Source of the DNA: Hydrangea macrophylla
Lineage: Eukaryota > Streptophyta > Magnoliopsida > Cornales > Hydrangeaceae
NCBI GenBank assembly: GCA_033977485.1
Contig: CM066991.1
Span: forward strand, 130,033,999 to 130,097,998
Direction of reading: 5' to 3'
Length of the DNA stretch: 64,000 bases
Shown: one piece after another, positions 33,173-44,633 of the stretch
How the letters are laid out: the number at the start of each line of letters is the position of its first letter
How positions within the stretch are numbered: position 1 is the first letter of the stretch
Translations under genes and position numbers: made by a program
Notes under the pieces: model-generated
The model's input: only the letters and a program-made list of their open reading frames with translations
Databases searched by the model: none
What the model was told of the DNA's origin: nothing

Positions 33173-33595
33173 TAAATTAAATATATATGTATATATATGA
33201 ATATTAATATCATAAAATTTATTTTTGAAAAAATATGATCAGACCACATTTGATTGTTATTTTTGAGGGGACATTTGTTTGTTATTAAATGAACAATAAA
33301 AGTCTTTGTCACCTTATTAAAATTAAGGTACAAATTTTACCATTAAGGCATGCATGCACTACATTAATTTCAATTTTAGACTTTTATAAAATTACTTTAT
33401 TACCCTTATTCGAGTGTCCTTTGTATCCATTTAGCTTTATGTAGTCGAAAGAGTATTTCTGTACGATGCAAAATGCAAGCCAACAAATATAGTAGGGCAT
33501 GATACCAAACATCAGTGGAAGTTGTCAAAAGAACGTAGCTAAAAGGCCAAGTGCCATTCCTTAGTCTATGTTATCAAAACTTTAAGGCACCGTTT

Positions 33596-34408
33596 GGTTC
33601 ACTTAGAAAGGAAAGTAAAAGGGAATTTGATTCCAAGTAATCAAATTCCGCAGAAAGGAAACTGCATTAATTTTTAATATTTTGTTTGGGTAAATTAAGA
33701 ATCGAATATTTGAAACAAGATGGATTCATGTTCAAATATTTGGTTTATTTTCATATAAAAAAAACTGTTTGGTTTATTTTAATTATTAATGCTTGAAGAG
33801 GTGATAAACTAAAAAAAAAACTAATTAAATTGAATATAGTTAGAGTGAAGGAAAAATTAAAAAAATTTTGATAAGATTGATTTGCATGGATAAGGTCAAA
33901 AAGATATGGTAGTAGATATGTAAATTTTAGTTTTTTTACTAGATTCCTTTGAAAAGGAAACTCATTACCACCTCTAAATAAAGAATTGATTTTCTTACTT
34001 TTAAAGGAATCCATTTCTAGTTGGAATTAATTCCAACTAAGGGTGCGTTTGATAAAACTAAAAATTTAGTACTAAAAATTTAGTACTGAAAATTTTAAAT
34101 GATTTGTATTTGCAATACTGAAAACAGTGTCTCAAGAACTAAAATAGACTGCATTCAATAATTATTTTCAGTTAAAAAGTTCCACTTAACATTTTCAGTG
34201 GATTTTTGGTTGCTTTTTCAATTAAGTGGTATATTATCAAATGCACTGAAAAATATGAAGTGCTGAAAATTTTCATTTTCACCACTTAATTGGGTTATCA
34301 AACAAACCCTTACTTTTCAAACTCAATAAGTATACCAAACACAAAAATGTAGTTCCGTGGAAAGAGATTCCTTTCCGAGGTTTCATTTCGTGCAAACCAA
34401 ACGGGGCC
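33596..34408. mobile_element. Harbinger-like element, 813 bp, TSD TAA, with a nested MITE
   Basis: GGCACCGTTTGGTT and AACCAAACGGGGCC ends are flanked by TAA at 33593-33595 and 34409-34411. Subterminal AAGGAAA/TTTCCTTT pieces also pair. A second foldback is nested at 34039-34311. No transposase. Confidence 0.82.
34039..34311. mobile_element. Nested foldback MITE, possible TSD ACT
   Basis: AAGGGTGCGTTTGATAA and TTATCAAACAAACCCTT are inverted ends; ACT flanks both sides. Internal TTTAGTACT/ACTGAAAA repeats pair between arms. Confidence 0.7.
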
Positions 34409-34497
34409 TAAGAGAGTGGAGCCAAATTTATACTGATCTATTCCTTAATGAATTGTGTAAGTCTATAAATCCCTGAAAAATTAGGAACAGACGCATG

Positions 34498-35170
34498 TAG
34501 AAGTGTCCATCGGGACGGGTTGGCCCGCATCTGCACCAACCCTGCTCAATTTTAGGGGGATAAAAGCCCGACTCGCTAAGGGTCCGCCCATGTCCAACCC
34601 AAGGTATGTTATAGGGCCGAAATGGACACGATATAATGTGTCCTCGGCCCGGCCAGATCTCAAGCCCACATCCACGTCCAACCCACTAGCCCAGTCCACA
34701 TCCATGTCCACCACTAGCCAACCCGCTAGTCCAGTTCGCGTCCATGTCCACTACCACTAGCCTAGCAATAGTAAACTGTCATTATTTTTTATTTTTATTA
34801 TACTTAGTTTAGAAGAAAAAAAAGATTATAAACATTGATTAGTTACTTTAGTTTTTCAAAAAACTCTTAAACATTCTAACATAGTAACATATATAAACAT
34901 TATAACATATATTAATACTTTATTTTTTGAAAAAACTCCCTCCTAAATTCAAACAACTGTAATTTTTTTAAAAAAAATTCCCCCAACCAATTCAAACATT
35001 TGAACCGGCCCGCCCTTCTACCGTCTGTGACTCCAGTCTATAGGGCCGGGGTGGACACACTTTCTCTCATTTTCGGCCGGCACGGCATCCCTCTTGGCCC
35101 GCCTTGGCCCAGCTCGGTGCCTGCACGGGCCCGCTTTGGCGAGCCCGAACCGGCGCGTTCGATACCTCTA
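34498..35170. mobile_element. Non-autonomous hAT element, 673 bp, TSD GACGCATG
   Basis: Exact 8-bp repeats GACGCATG lie at 34490-34497 and 35171-35178. Ends TAGAAGTGTC and GATACCTCTA are imperfect inverted repeats of hAT type. Both subterminal regions are rich in GGCCCG/CGGGCC, while the centre is AT-rich. Confidence 0.88.
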
Positions 35171-35321
35171 GACGCATGAGAAATTATTGCGTGCTTCTAA
35201 ACCACATCCTCGCCAAATCTACCAATGAGAGACATGTGCACTGAATTTTTAACCTAAAATAACTCGCGCCCTACTGCGGTGGTGACCCGCGGATTTTTTA
35301 GACTAAAAAGCAATGCACTCT

Positions 35322-35355
<34 letters not shown>

Positions 35356-35475
35356 TGCAAGACAAAATAGCAAAGGGTAATGCTACGTGCACATAAAATG
35401 TGCACATAAAGTGTGCACATAATGATCTGAGCCATTCATTTTGGTGGGGTCCATCCCTGCACATATAGGACCCAG

Positions 35476-35664
35476 AGAAATGTTAGATGCACAAAAAAAA
35501 TACACAACCAAATACACAACCTGCTTAAAATTGTTGGACTTTGTGCTGAAAAATCTGCATACACAAAAAGACAAAAAAAAAAAAAAAAAGGTGTACAGCT
35601 TTTTCAGCACGAAGTCCAATAATTTTAAACATGTGTATTTTTTTTTGTGCATCTAACATTTCTA
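35476..35664. mobile_element. Foldback MITE with arms of about 75 bp
   Basis: AGAAATGTTAGATGCACAAA on the left is the inverse of the block ending at 35664, and TTGGACTTTGTGCTGAAAAA pairs with TTTTTCAGCACGAAGTCCAA. Poly-A/T length differs between arms. Confidence 0.8.
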
Positions 35665-36056
35665 TGTCAAGCCAAACCCATCTCTCTCATTGAATGATCT
35701 TTGCACGTGCACCCATTATATGTAATTATGTACGGATGTGTACAACACATGCAAAGCAAACGAACAATTTCTGCGAAATTCCGCGTGTGAAGGAGAAAAA
35801 AAGGACGGGCCATAAAAGCAAGAGCACAAAAGGGAAAGAAATAAGGACCAAGGTTGGCTTTTTTAGATTCTTTGGAATAAGGTTGGTTGAAGGCTTTTAA
35901 TTTGATCCATCATCCACACCAGCCTGATCAAGAAATCTTGGTAGGACTTTGCCTGCCACAAGTGTTCGATTCTCTCTCTAAAAAGCTACCCTTGTTTTTC
36001 TTCTTTTGTATACACACATAAAAAAAGAAAATACACAAATATTTACAGAGTTAGAT

Positions 36057-36330
36057 TCTAGTGCGCACTGGGTGAATGCACTAAACCCAAAAAATTAGCG
36101 AAAATCCAGTGCGTTACCCAATACACACTAGAGCCTAACTCAACATTTACATTTACATATATATATACACTGTACATATATCATCGTCTCCCTAATAACC
36201 CCTCACTTAAAAAAAAAAAAAAAATCTTTCATGGTAGAAACAGTACGCACTGGGTGAATGCACTAAGCCCAAAAAATCCGCGAAAATCCTGTGAGTTCAT
36301 CCAGTGTATTTTCCAATACACACTAGAGCT
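36057..36330. repeat. Two tandemly placed small hairpins of the GTGCGCACTGGGTGAA family
   Basis: Copies at about 36057-36140 and 36243-36330 each pair GCACTGGGTGAATGCACT with a downstream AGTGCGTT...CACT block, and each is followed by the same AACATTTACATTTACATATA and CCCTCACTTAAAAAA sequence. This is a local duplication of about 190 bases containing a hairpin, related to 16005-16172. Confidence 0.75.
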
Positions 36331-36785
36331 TAACTCAACATTTACATTTACATATATATATATATATATAGATATACACACTGTACATGTATCTTCGTCT
36401 CCCTAATAACCCCTCACTTAAAAAAAAAAAAAAACCTTTCATGGTAGAAACGTAACATACTAAATGCCTTAATAATATGCATTTTAAATGGACAAAAAAA
36501 GCACATGACATCTAATTAAAATGAGAAAACTAAAGTAAACTTAAGGCTAAATTATCCTGGCCTATCGTACTTGGATCAAAATACACGACCTCTGTCGTGG
36601 AGGTTTTGTTGACTAGAAAAAAGTCGTGGAAGTTTTCGTACATTGACCTTATATTAAAGGTGGTCAGTACAATTATCAATGAATTAAATTATTTTGGTGT
36701 CTTGATCAATGTTTTAATTAATTAATTGGTTTATTTTTATCAAGGTGGGAAGAACTTTTCTTGTCGCCTTTAAATTTAATACAAT

Positions 36786-38353
36786 TGTAACGGCCCATCC
36801 TTTTATGCGCGGAAATAGGACACGTGGTATGTCATCAAAGTTCATCTAATTCTATCAAAGTGTAAATAGCAGCGGAAAACAAAAATAAAATCCATGAAAA
36901 TATAGGGTTATAAAAAGTTTGGCACATTTGAAAACACTGAAAGAAACATCTTATTTGAAAACATCAATCCAGTCGACTGATCCAGGGTACGGTCGACTAG
37001 ACATGCAAGATACAGAGAGCTTGAAAACCCAACACATTGTTCAGTCGACTGTGTCGGGGAGCCAGTCGACTGGGGCCTCAAATTCTCAGTCGACTGAATC
37101 TATCAGTCGACGAAACCTGAAATTCCAAGTTTTAATTCAACATCCAGTCGACTGTGGTCTCCCATCCAATCGACTGTTTCTTTCACACAACCAAAATCAC
37201 TTCTCCAACCAATAATCCAGTCGACTGTCCTAGGGACCCAGTCGACTATTTTTCAGTATTCCGAGGCAGTGGCTAGATCAAACAGGCCTCCAGTCGACTG
37301 TTTTTATAAACCAGTCGACTGGTTTACCTCAGATTGCAACTCATTTTGCACCTTTCAAACTGTGATTAAACCAACATGTTACAACACATTTACTATTATA
37401 TTGCAAAGATTAAAAACATGATTACAAGGGTTTTACTACTATTACGTACAACAACTGCAGATTCTTTCCAAGATTCAATTACAACATATTATGAATTTCA
37501 AAGTTCTTATTACAATATTCGGAAAGAAAATAAAAACATGCACAATGATAGTCTCGTCGCCGTCCCATCGGCTTCACTCTTCTCGCTTCTTCTTTCATTT
37601 CTTCTTCTCACCTGCAATGGAGTAAAGTTTCACTGCTCAGCTATATGCTGAGTGCACAAATTCTAACATATGCAATATATGATAAAACATACTTTAATCT
37701 CATAGATCACATCAAATATAGTCTCTAGGGAGAAAACACGCATACATCCGGTAGCGGCAAGTCCAAGTCTTAAACCGCGATGCCAATGGATAGTCCAAGT
37801 CTACAACCATCGCATCCCAAGTGCCCTGGCAAGTCCAAGTCTTAAACCATGTATAGTAGTCGTCGCTACTAAATTCTCAAACATCGATAAGGTTATTCCG
37901 GCAAGAAATTGTATAAAACTCCCCTTTGACTCATATAATCAATAACGTGCTCACGTAAAAACTAGACATGCTTTTCACAAATAAGCACGTGCATAATGAG
38001 CCTACTATTAACACATGAATTTTGCCAAGATCACAGTTTCGTCGTCGAAAGTCAAAACATGTATATTTCCTATATAACATAGGTTAAAACTTCATACCTC
38101 GTGATAATTCTCTCAAACTTTGAGGGAAGTACTAGAGAGCCAAATAATCGTCGGATCTCTGTTTATACGCGATTCCTATAAGTTTACAGGTGTTTTTCCC
38201 AAATTCTAAAAGTTCAATTTTTGTAAAAAGTTAGCCAAATGAGGCCTAAGAGACACCGAAACGTAGCTCTTACTTCGAGGAGTTCAAATATGAAATCTGG
38301 AAAAAAATTGAAGATCGAAAGTTCATCGATCAGCGTCATGAAGCTCGTGGCAA

Positions 38354-38400
<47 letters not shown>

Positions 38401-38950
38401 TTTTGAGACAATGACAAAATATCTCATGCTTTTCTATTTATAACCACGACTTTCGAAAATTATGTTTACCTCCCCACGAGTTCTCAAAACTCCCAATTAT
38501 CTCCCGAAACGTCTTAAACGTCCATTTTATCACTTCACGAGTGAAAACTAAAAAAAGTAAAAGTTTTCATCAAAGTTCCATTTGGGTCCAAAAATCACGT
38601 TTTGAAACTTATTTATGTGGAATCTCTAGATAATATATTTTTTATGCAACGCATCCTCTACGTTCTCACTATAGAATACAAATGGATCTAAAACAAGATC
38701 AACATTATCATAAATTTATTCTACATAGGTAAAATCACTATTCATGAAATACCAGATAATTTAAATAACATTTAAATCACATAAATATCATTTAGTCATG
38801 CCAATGCATCATAGCTCCTCTGATTATCGTGTCCTTAAATGACACCTTACTGTTGACCCACGTCAACTCAACTGAATTATTAATCCACGTTAATAATTCC
38901 AATTTCTAATATACAATTAAAATAAAAGATTTTCCGGGATGAGTGTAACA
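36786..38950 (-). mobile_element. Solo LTR, 2165 bp, TSD ACAAT (AGTCGACT family)
   Basis: Begins TGTAACGGCCCATCC and ends GGGATGAGTGTAACA, with ACAAT at 36781-36785 and 38951-38955. It aligns along its length with the split LTR at 18190-25313, which adjoins Ty3/Gypsy gag, so it belongs to that family in the same orientation. The minus-strand TATAAATAG (38434-38442) lies downstream of a (CT)n leader region at 38359-38397. No internal sequence remains. Confidence 0.95.
36968..37325. repeat. Cluster of about twelve CAGTCGACTG palindromes
   Basis: Copies or one-base variants occur at about 36969, 36990, 37042, 37062, 37088, 37105, 37144, 37167, 37218, 37240, 37291 and 37312. They often form pairs about 20 bases apart. 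Spacers are unrelated in sequence. Confidence 0.92.
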
Positions 38951-38955
38951 ACAAT

Positions 38956-39740
38956 AGCATTATACTCCCTTCATAAAGTAGAATAACAAAACCCAAATCA
39001 TCATAATATAGGAGGAATTGACCTTTGATCGATGACTGTGATGCTTTGGCCCCTTAACCTGTGTTATCATCCAAAGGTCCACAATTATTTCTATTCTTCA
39101 CCACCCTCTTTCTATTTAAACTAAGCAGGTATCTAATTTTTTTTTTTAGTAGATCCCAAAAGAAACCAGCACAAATATACGGAAGTAAGAAAAACATATG
39201 TATGTATATGTCATGCATTAAGGACATAAGAAAAACTATTGGGATAGGGATTGACAGTGGTACGTTTGATCTTTTATGTTGTCTTTGGTACGTAATAAAT
39301 TCCGAATAAATTAAAGAAGGGTTAGCTGATAAATTTATCAACGGTGCGAAGCTTTGTTCATGTCTACGTGATCACCCCATCTCTATCAACTTTAGCTTTT
39401 CCGGCCACTATTCAAAAAAGATAAGACGATGTTGATACAATTGATAGTGCATATATTAACTTTAATATATATATATATATATATTATATGCTCTTGTAGG
39501 TCTTATCATAGCAATTCTCATATAAAGTTACTTTCACAAATTAAACTATACGAATTAATATTAATTGATGTTCATATATAACAAGTAAGAGTCCGCTTGA
39601 GATAGTTTTAGAATTAGCGATTTTTTCTATGAAGCATTTAAAAAGTTTTGTATGTTAGCATTTGATATTATTGTAGAAAATTAATTCATAGAGATTTCTT
39701 TGGAAAATAATAATTTCCCATGATTTTATTTTAGGTAGCT
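38956..39740. other. AT-rich stretch, no gene seen
   Basis: Contains a TA microsatellite at 39466-39485. Frames at 39054-39341 on both strands overlap each other and show no domain. Confidence 0.4.
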
Positions 39741-39748
39741 TTAGTAAA

Positions 39749-39899
39749 GAGTAATTCTTGGGACACAACTTTCATACAACCTTCAAAAACTTGTGTCTAT
39801 GTCTCTCTTGTGTCATTGTGGGGTCCAATGATGTCACAGGAAAGAGATAGACACATCTTTTTTTAAGATTGTATGAAAGTTGTGTCCCAAGAATTACCC
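39749..39899. mobile_element. MITE, 151 bp, 8-bp TSD TTAGTAAA
   Basis: GAGTAATTCTTGGGACACAA and its inverse near 39868-39899 give about 33-bp terminal repeats. TTAGTAAA lies at 39741-39748 and 39900-39907. The 8-bp duplication suggests hAT. Confidence 0.88.
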
Positions 39900-39907
39900 T
39901 TAGTAAA

Positions 39908-41620
39908 ATATCCTCTAAAATAGATATTTTTGGTCTTAAGTTCCACCCCTTTTATTTTTAAGTAAAAAATCCCTCAACGGAAAATAGTTATGAGTGATTT
40001 CACGTAAATGTGAAATTAGTTTTCATATAACTAGTTATGTGAATTTTGTAAAATAGAGATTTAACTCGATTAAGTTTTACTATTCAGCGACTTTTGATCA
40101 AATTTAAAAATAAATTGTCCATTAAAGACAATTAATTAAATATGCGGGATTTTATTTTTTACTGAAGTTAAATGTTTGGTTCGAGGTTTACCTGCCTTTC
40201 AATTAATCTCATCTTTTGAATAATTAGTTATAATCTCACAAAATCACAAATTATTAATTCGTAATTACGTACCAACCGGGCACTAATTTGTAGCAGGTAT
40301 GTCTCCATTGTTTGTATCGAGCTCTTTAATTTTCTTTAGTAAGACTTAAAATTAATAAAAATAAAAAATAAGAAAAAACCTGGAAGTATTCCCATAGCCT
40401 TTAATTTTTTCTTTGTAAACTCGAAATGATATTTCTTAAATGGGCTGGTTGTGAAATTTTAAATCATTGAAAATACATAGACGTAAGATACATGAATAAT
40501 GGATATAGATGATTTGTTTTGACCAAACAAGCTAGCTTTGTTTTTATCAGTCCAATATTCATATTTTATCCGGTTGCAGTACTAGTATATTTATACTATA
40601 TTTATCCTAGCTGTGCATTAGAATGAAACTCATACGTACACATTTAACACATCCACATCATATATTGCTTATGATGGAAGTTTTGATTATAACTTAAGTA
40701 ATGCATGAGAATGTTTTTTTTTTTATTTTAGTCATTTTAGTTCGTTGAAATCGCAAGTGTGTCAAACAATTAGATAATACTCCATTAATTGGGTTAACTT
40801 TGTACACTAGCTAGCTCATTCGAATCAAGTCTAATATAATTAGGATTCTTAATTTCACACTATATATAACCACTTTTAATTCTAGATACATCATTATAAT
40901 TCTTTTATCTCTAAACTTAGGGATTAATATTAAGTATCCTTATTTGTTTTTGTTCTCTTTCAGCAGAAGAAGATAATATTATACTCAATCGACATTAAAA
41001 TACAGACAATAATAATGGCGCGGCACGTAAGCAACAGTATATATTATCATACTCGATCTAAGCATGAATTTGTATTTATTTCCAAAATTTAAGAATTTTT
41101 TTTTTGTACATGTGATATTTTACCCTAAACGTAGTGTAACCCTCTCCAATTAAGTATTTCAAACCCAATTTAACACCATATATTGTTGATAAATAAACCA
41201 AAAAATGTATAAATATATATAACCCCAAGAGATAATTTTGTTATTAAATCAACTTAATTCGACACCATATCTTATTATCAAATATGTATAAATAGCCCCA
41301 AAAAAATAAATGCGGGAACGCTGCCCTTGAAACCACTCCGATATATTCCTTAGCCTCCCCAAAAAATCCTGACTCCGCTCGCCCTTGTTTCCAAACTATC
41401 CTTAATTTTCAAGCTAATATAAGTATATATGAAAAATGCTAAGTGCGGCTGATATAGTTACTTTTATAAATTTGTTTACCAGCAGATATGTCCGTGATAA
41501 GTTCAAAATGAATCATAAACTTATGTCCTTCAATTTCACAACTAAAGAATAGTACCGTTTACATTATATAAATCAAACTAAGTTTTTTGTCGAGCATAAA
41601 AAAAATGCAAATCAAATTTG
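39908..41620. other. AT-rich intergenic stretch, no supported gene
   Basis: A leader-like segment with ATGGCGCGGCAC followed by GTAAGC at 41015-41032 could be a short first exon, but nothing downstream supports it. Otherwise no domain or clear repeat border. Confidence 0.4.
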
Positions 41621-41626
41621 TTTATA

Positions 41627-41910
41627 GGGTTAAATGTATTTTGTACCATCAAACTATACCATGTTTTGCACTTTGATTCCTAAATTATTATTTTTTGTAT
41701 TTTGGTCTTTCAACTATCATTTTGTGGCAGTTTGCACCCTCCGTCACTTTTAGCGTCACTTTTGGTGTCACTAAAAAGTGACTTTTTTCGTCACTAAAAG
41801 TGACGTTGAGGGGGCAAACTGTCACACAATAATAGTTGAGGGACCAAAATGCATAAAATAATAATTTAGGAACCAAAGTGCAAAATATAGTATAATTCTG
41901 CATTTTACCC
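41627..41910. mobile_element. Mutator-type MITE, 284 bp, 9-bp TSD (8/9 match)
   Basis: GGGTTAAATGTATTTTG and GCATTTTACCC inverted ends; TTGTTTATA (41618-41626) and TTATTTATA (41911-41919) flank it. The centre contains a GTGACG/CGTCAC foldback. Confidence 0.75.
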
Positions 41911-42080
41911 TTATTTATATATGCATGAAGCACGAAATGACCTTCAAGACAGATCACAGGAAAGAGCTTAACACAAGCTTTGTTACCAAAAATTATTCTA
42001 TGTGACCGTCACACCATGTGACATTTACTGTAATCTCTTTATTTTTGTATAACTCTCATAGAACCCACATAATACTCAAA

Positions 42081-42207
42081 GAGAGCATTTTTGCTCACCC
42101 AAACAACATTAAACAATATTTGTTTAATCCTAATCCTACTACATTAGTTAATTGAATGCTTGAGTGAGCATTAATGTACCATATTTTGGATGAACAAAAG
42201 GATTTTT
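42081..42207. mobile_element. Mutator-type MITE, 127 bp, 9-bp TSD ATACTCAAA
   Basis: ATACTCAAA lies at 42072-42080 and 42208-42216. The inverted ends GAGAGCATTTTTGCTCACCC and GGATGAACAAAAGGATTTTT resemble those of the element at 45463-45653, so both belong to one family. Confidence 0.8.
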
Positions 42208-42216
42208 ATACTCAAA

Positions 42217-43260
42217 TTGCACTGAAAATCATAACTTACACAAAATATTTCTATATATCATTGTTGCCCACTAGCTTGCTGCTTTTCTATTCTGGAAATT
42301 TGTTTTGACTTGCAACTTTGGAATGATTGACATATTTCTTAGAGCCCAACATCTTCAACTTTCCTCTAGTCATCTGTTCACATGCATTAATTATATCATT
42401 GACTCTCCACCTATGATCCCCTCTATCCAATTGTAATATCCCATCCCCCCTCCCCCCCAAAAAAAACGACAACTTAGTTATACAATTAACTCAAACTCAA
42501 AAAATAAAAAAATAAATAAATAAAGAAGAAGAAGAAAAGAAAAAATGTATGAAGTCAATTTAGCTAGACAAATTGAAATTTGAAATATTCGATGATATTG
42601 TTCTTTATGAATTTAACTAGACAAATATCACAGCACAATTTTTTTCCTTCCCAAACAGAAGTTCAAAGTCTAAAATGACGAGACCAAATCCTCCAATCTG
42701 TCTTCCGAGACTTCATCCAATTAGTTTCTTTATATGCTTTTATCTATAGTTGTTTAATCGATTAGAGTAAAATATGAGACAAACTCCGATCATATGTACT
42801 AACACCAATGTAGTAGCTAGAATACGGACCCACACCAAACTAGAATTTTTTTGATGTCCATCTTAAAATCCGTTCGTAGTTCGAATCCTGAGGTCTTTGG
42901 CCAATGCAGCACTTTAAAGTCACCATAGAAGTTTTGAAATCATTCTTTCAATTTGGGATGCAAAACTATGCTTTTGCTAATGGTTGATTGTCAACTTTCC
43001 CATACTTAGTGACGGGTTCGGATCGTAAGCAGCGACATTCCTAGCGGCACCTATGTGATCCTTGGCAGCATCACACATTTTATTTATTTCTTTTTTTAAA
43101 AAAAATAAAAAATAAATAATGTGGTCCTGACTGCCAAGGATTCCTGGACCTTAGTGAGAGCATAAAAACAGAAGATGTTTTTCTGTAATGCGGGTCCACC
43201 ATTCAAACATGGGTGGTGAGTGCGTACAAAAACACACACAATCAATCATATTTATATATA
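42217..43260. other. No gene supported
   Basis: A 61-codon minus-strand frame at 42287-42472 has protein-like composition (WRVNDIINACEQMTRGKL) but no family I recognise. The rest is AT-rich. Confidence 0.3.
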
Positions 43261-43991
43261 GGGTTCCATTAACATGTGCCCTAGGCACATGTTAAGAAGC
43301 TTTAAATACATACTAACTAACTACTTGGTAATCAAAAAAAGTGCAATTTCTATACAAAATTTATTTCTTCTCTCTACCTACTTTAGTTACCAAAACTAAC
43401 CTTAACTTTACTACCACTTTTTTTTTTTTTGATCTTTTCCCTCCATGTATTAACTGGATGTTGTTGTTGTTGTTGTTTATTGTTTTTTTTTTTTTTTTTT
43501 TTTTTTGTCTTTATTCGTACCATCCTTTTTCTTTAATTTTTTTCCCCCTCCTTTTTTGGTATTTTTTTTTTCTTTGAGGATTGTGTGGTCTTTTCCCTCC
43601 ATTCTAATCAAACATTAAGAAATAGTGTTACATATTTACTAGTATTTGTTTTTCTCATCTTGAACAAACACTTCAAAAAAATGAAATAAAAATCTGAAAA
43701 AATATCAAAAAGTCAAAAATAAAAATATGGGATTCAATCTCCAAGGAAAATCTATCTTTTCTAGCATGTGTCTTACATTAATACATCACAACACTTAAAA
43801 AAAAATACTTAAAATAAACAAAAGATAAGATTCATAATTATCTAGTATTTTAAACAAAAAACGGGATTCAAACCAAGATCATCTGATCTAATCTTCTTCT
43901 TTTTCCTTTGCATATGATTAGATGAATTATTATTTTCCTTTTCAGGCACGTGCTAATATTATGGCCAACACGCTTGCAAAGACCACAACTC

Positions 43992-44366
43992 TTACTTTTT
44001 TTTCCCTAATTCCTTTCCACCTTTCATTCGCTTTTGTTTTGGACACCCTTTTGTTTTGGAAGCCAAAGGACAATATACCATATCTTCTTGACTATTTATA
44101 TGCTCGCCCTCCAATGTGATTTTCCTTGTCAATGAGATATCCTCATTTTGAAGCGCCACATTTCCTTCCTTATCATGCAAGGCCTCACGATGCCAAAGAG
44201 CGGGCAAGTATGTAGAAGGAATTTCAAAACAATCCTTGTGAGAATAGACGCTTAATATATGTCGACAAAGTATACCCCAAAATTCAAATTGCTTGCAAAT
44301 TGGATGAATGAGACGGTTAAATGTAGTTGCAAGCAATTTGAATTTTGGGGTATACTTTGTCGACAT
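43992..44366 (-). pseudogene. FAR1/FRS SWIM fragment, inverted copy in the left arm
   Basis: Mirror of the right-arm frame, almost identical over the last hundred residues. A substitution gives Leu in place of Arg in the STYLP-x-WHREA block. The first pair of SWIM cysteines is lost because the loop is read from the other strand. It is a by-product of the palindrome. Confidence 0.75.
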
Positions 44367-44633
44367 ATATTAAACGTCTATTCTCACAAGGATTGTTTTG
44401 AAATTCCTTCTACATACTTGCCCGCTCGTTGGCATCGTGAGGCCTTGCATGATAAGGAAGGAAATGTGGCGCTTCAAAATGAGGATATCTCATTGACAAG
44501 GAAAATCACATTGGAGGGCGAGCATATAAATAGTCAAGAAGATATGGTATATTGTCCTTTGGCTTCCAAAACAAAAGGGTGTCCAAAACAAAAGCGAATG
44601 AAAGGTGGAAAGGAATTAGGGAAGAAAAAGTAA
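44259..44633 (+). pseudogene. FAR1/FHY3-related (FRS) SWIM zinc-finger fragment, right arm
   Basis: The frame reads through the loop and into the right arm. It contains CSCKQFEFWGILCRHIL (about residues 22-38), the CxC-xn-CxH SWIM finger of FAR1-related sequences and MULE transposases, followed by IPSTYLPARWHREA, the usual FRS continuation. The loop supplies the first Cys pair in frame, so this arm plus the loop is the parental copy and the opposite arm is the inverted duplicate. The first 13 or so residues come from reading the other arm and are not part of the original protein. Only the SWIM region and a lysine-rich tail remain; the DNA-binding FAR1 domain and transposase core are absent, so it is a fragment. 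Confidence 0.8.

Noticed and set aside
36968..37325. Palindrome cluster as a CRISPR or satellite array
   Set aside because: Repeats are only about 10 bp with irregular spacing, and they lie inside bounded LTRs of a eukaryotic genome.
38359..38397. CT repeat resembling a gene leader
   Set aside because: It is a fixed part of the LTR family and recurs in the copy at 46.97 kb.
41015..41032. ATGGCGCGGCAC followed by GTAAGC as a possible short first exon
   Set aside because: Only four codons and no downstream exon seen; insufficient.
42287..42472. 61-codon minus frame with protein-like composition
   Set aside because: No recognised family, starts in a G-rich homopolymer tract and has no neighbouring exons.
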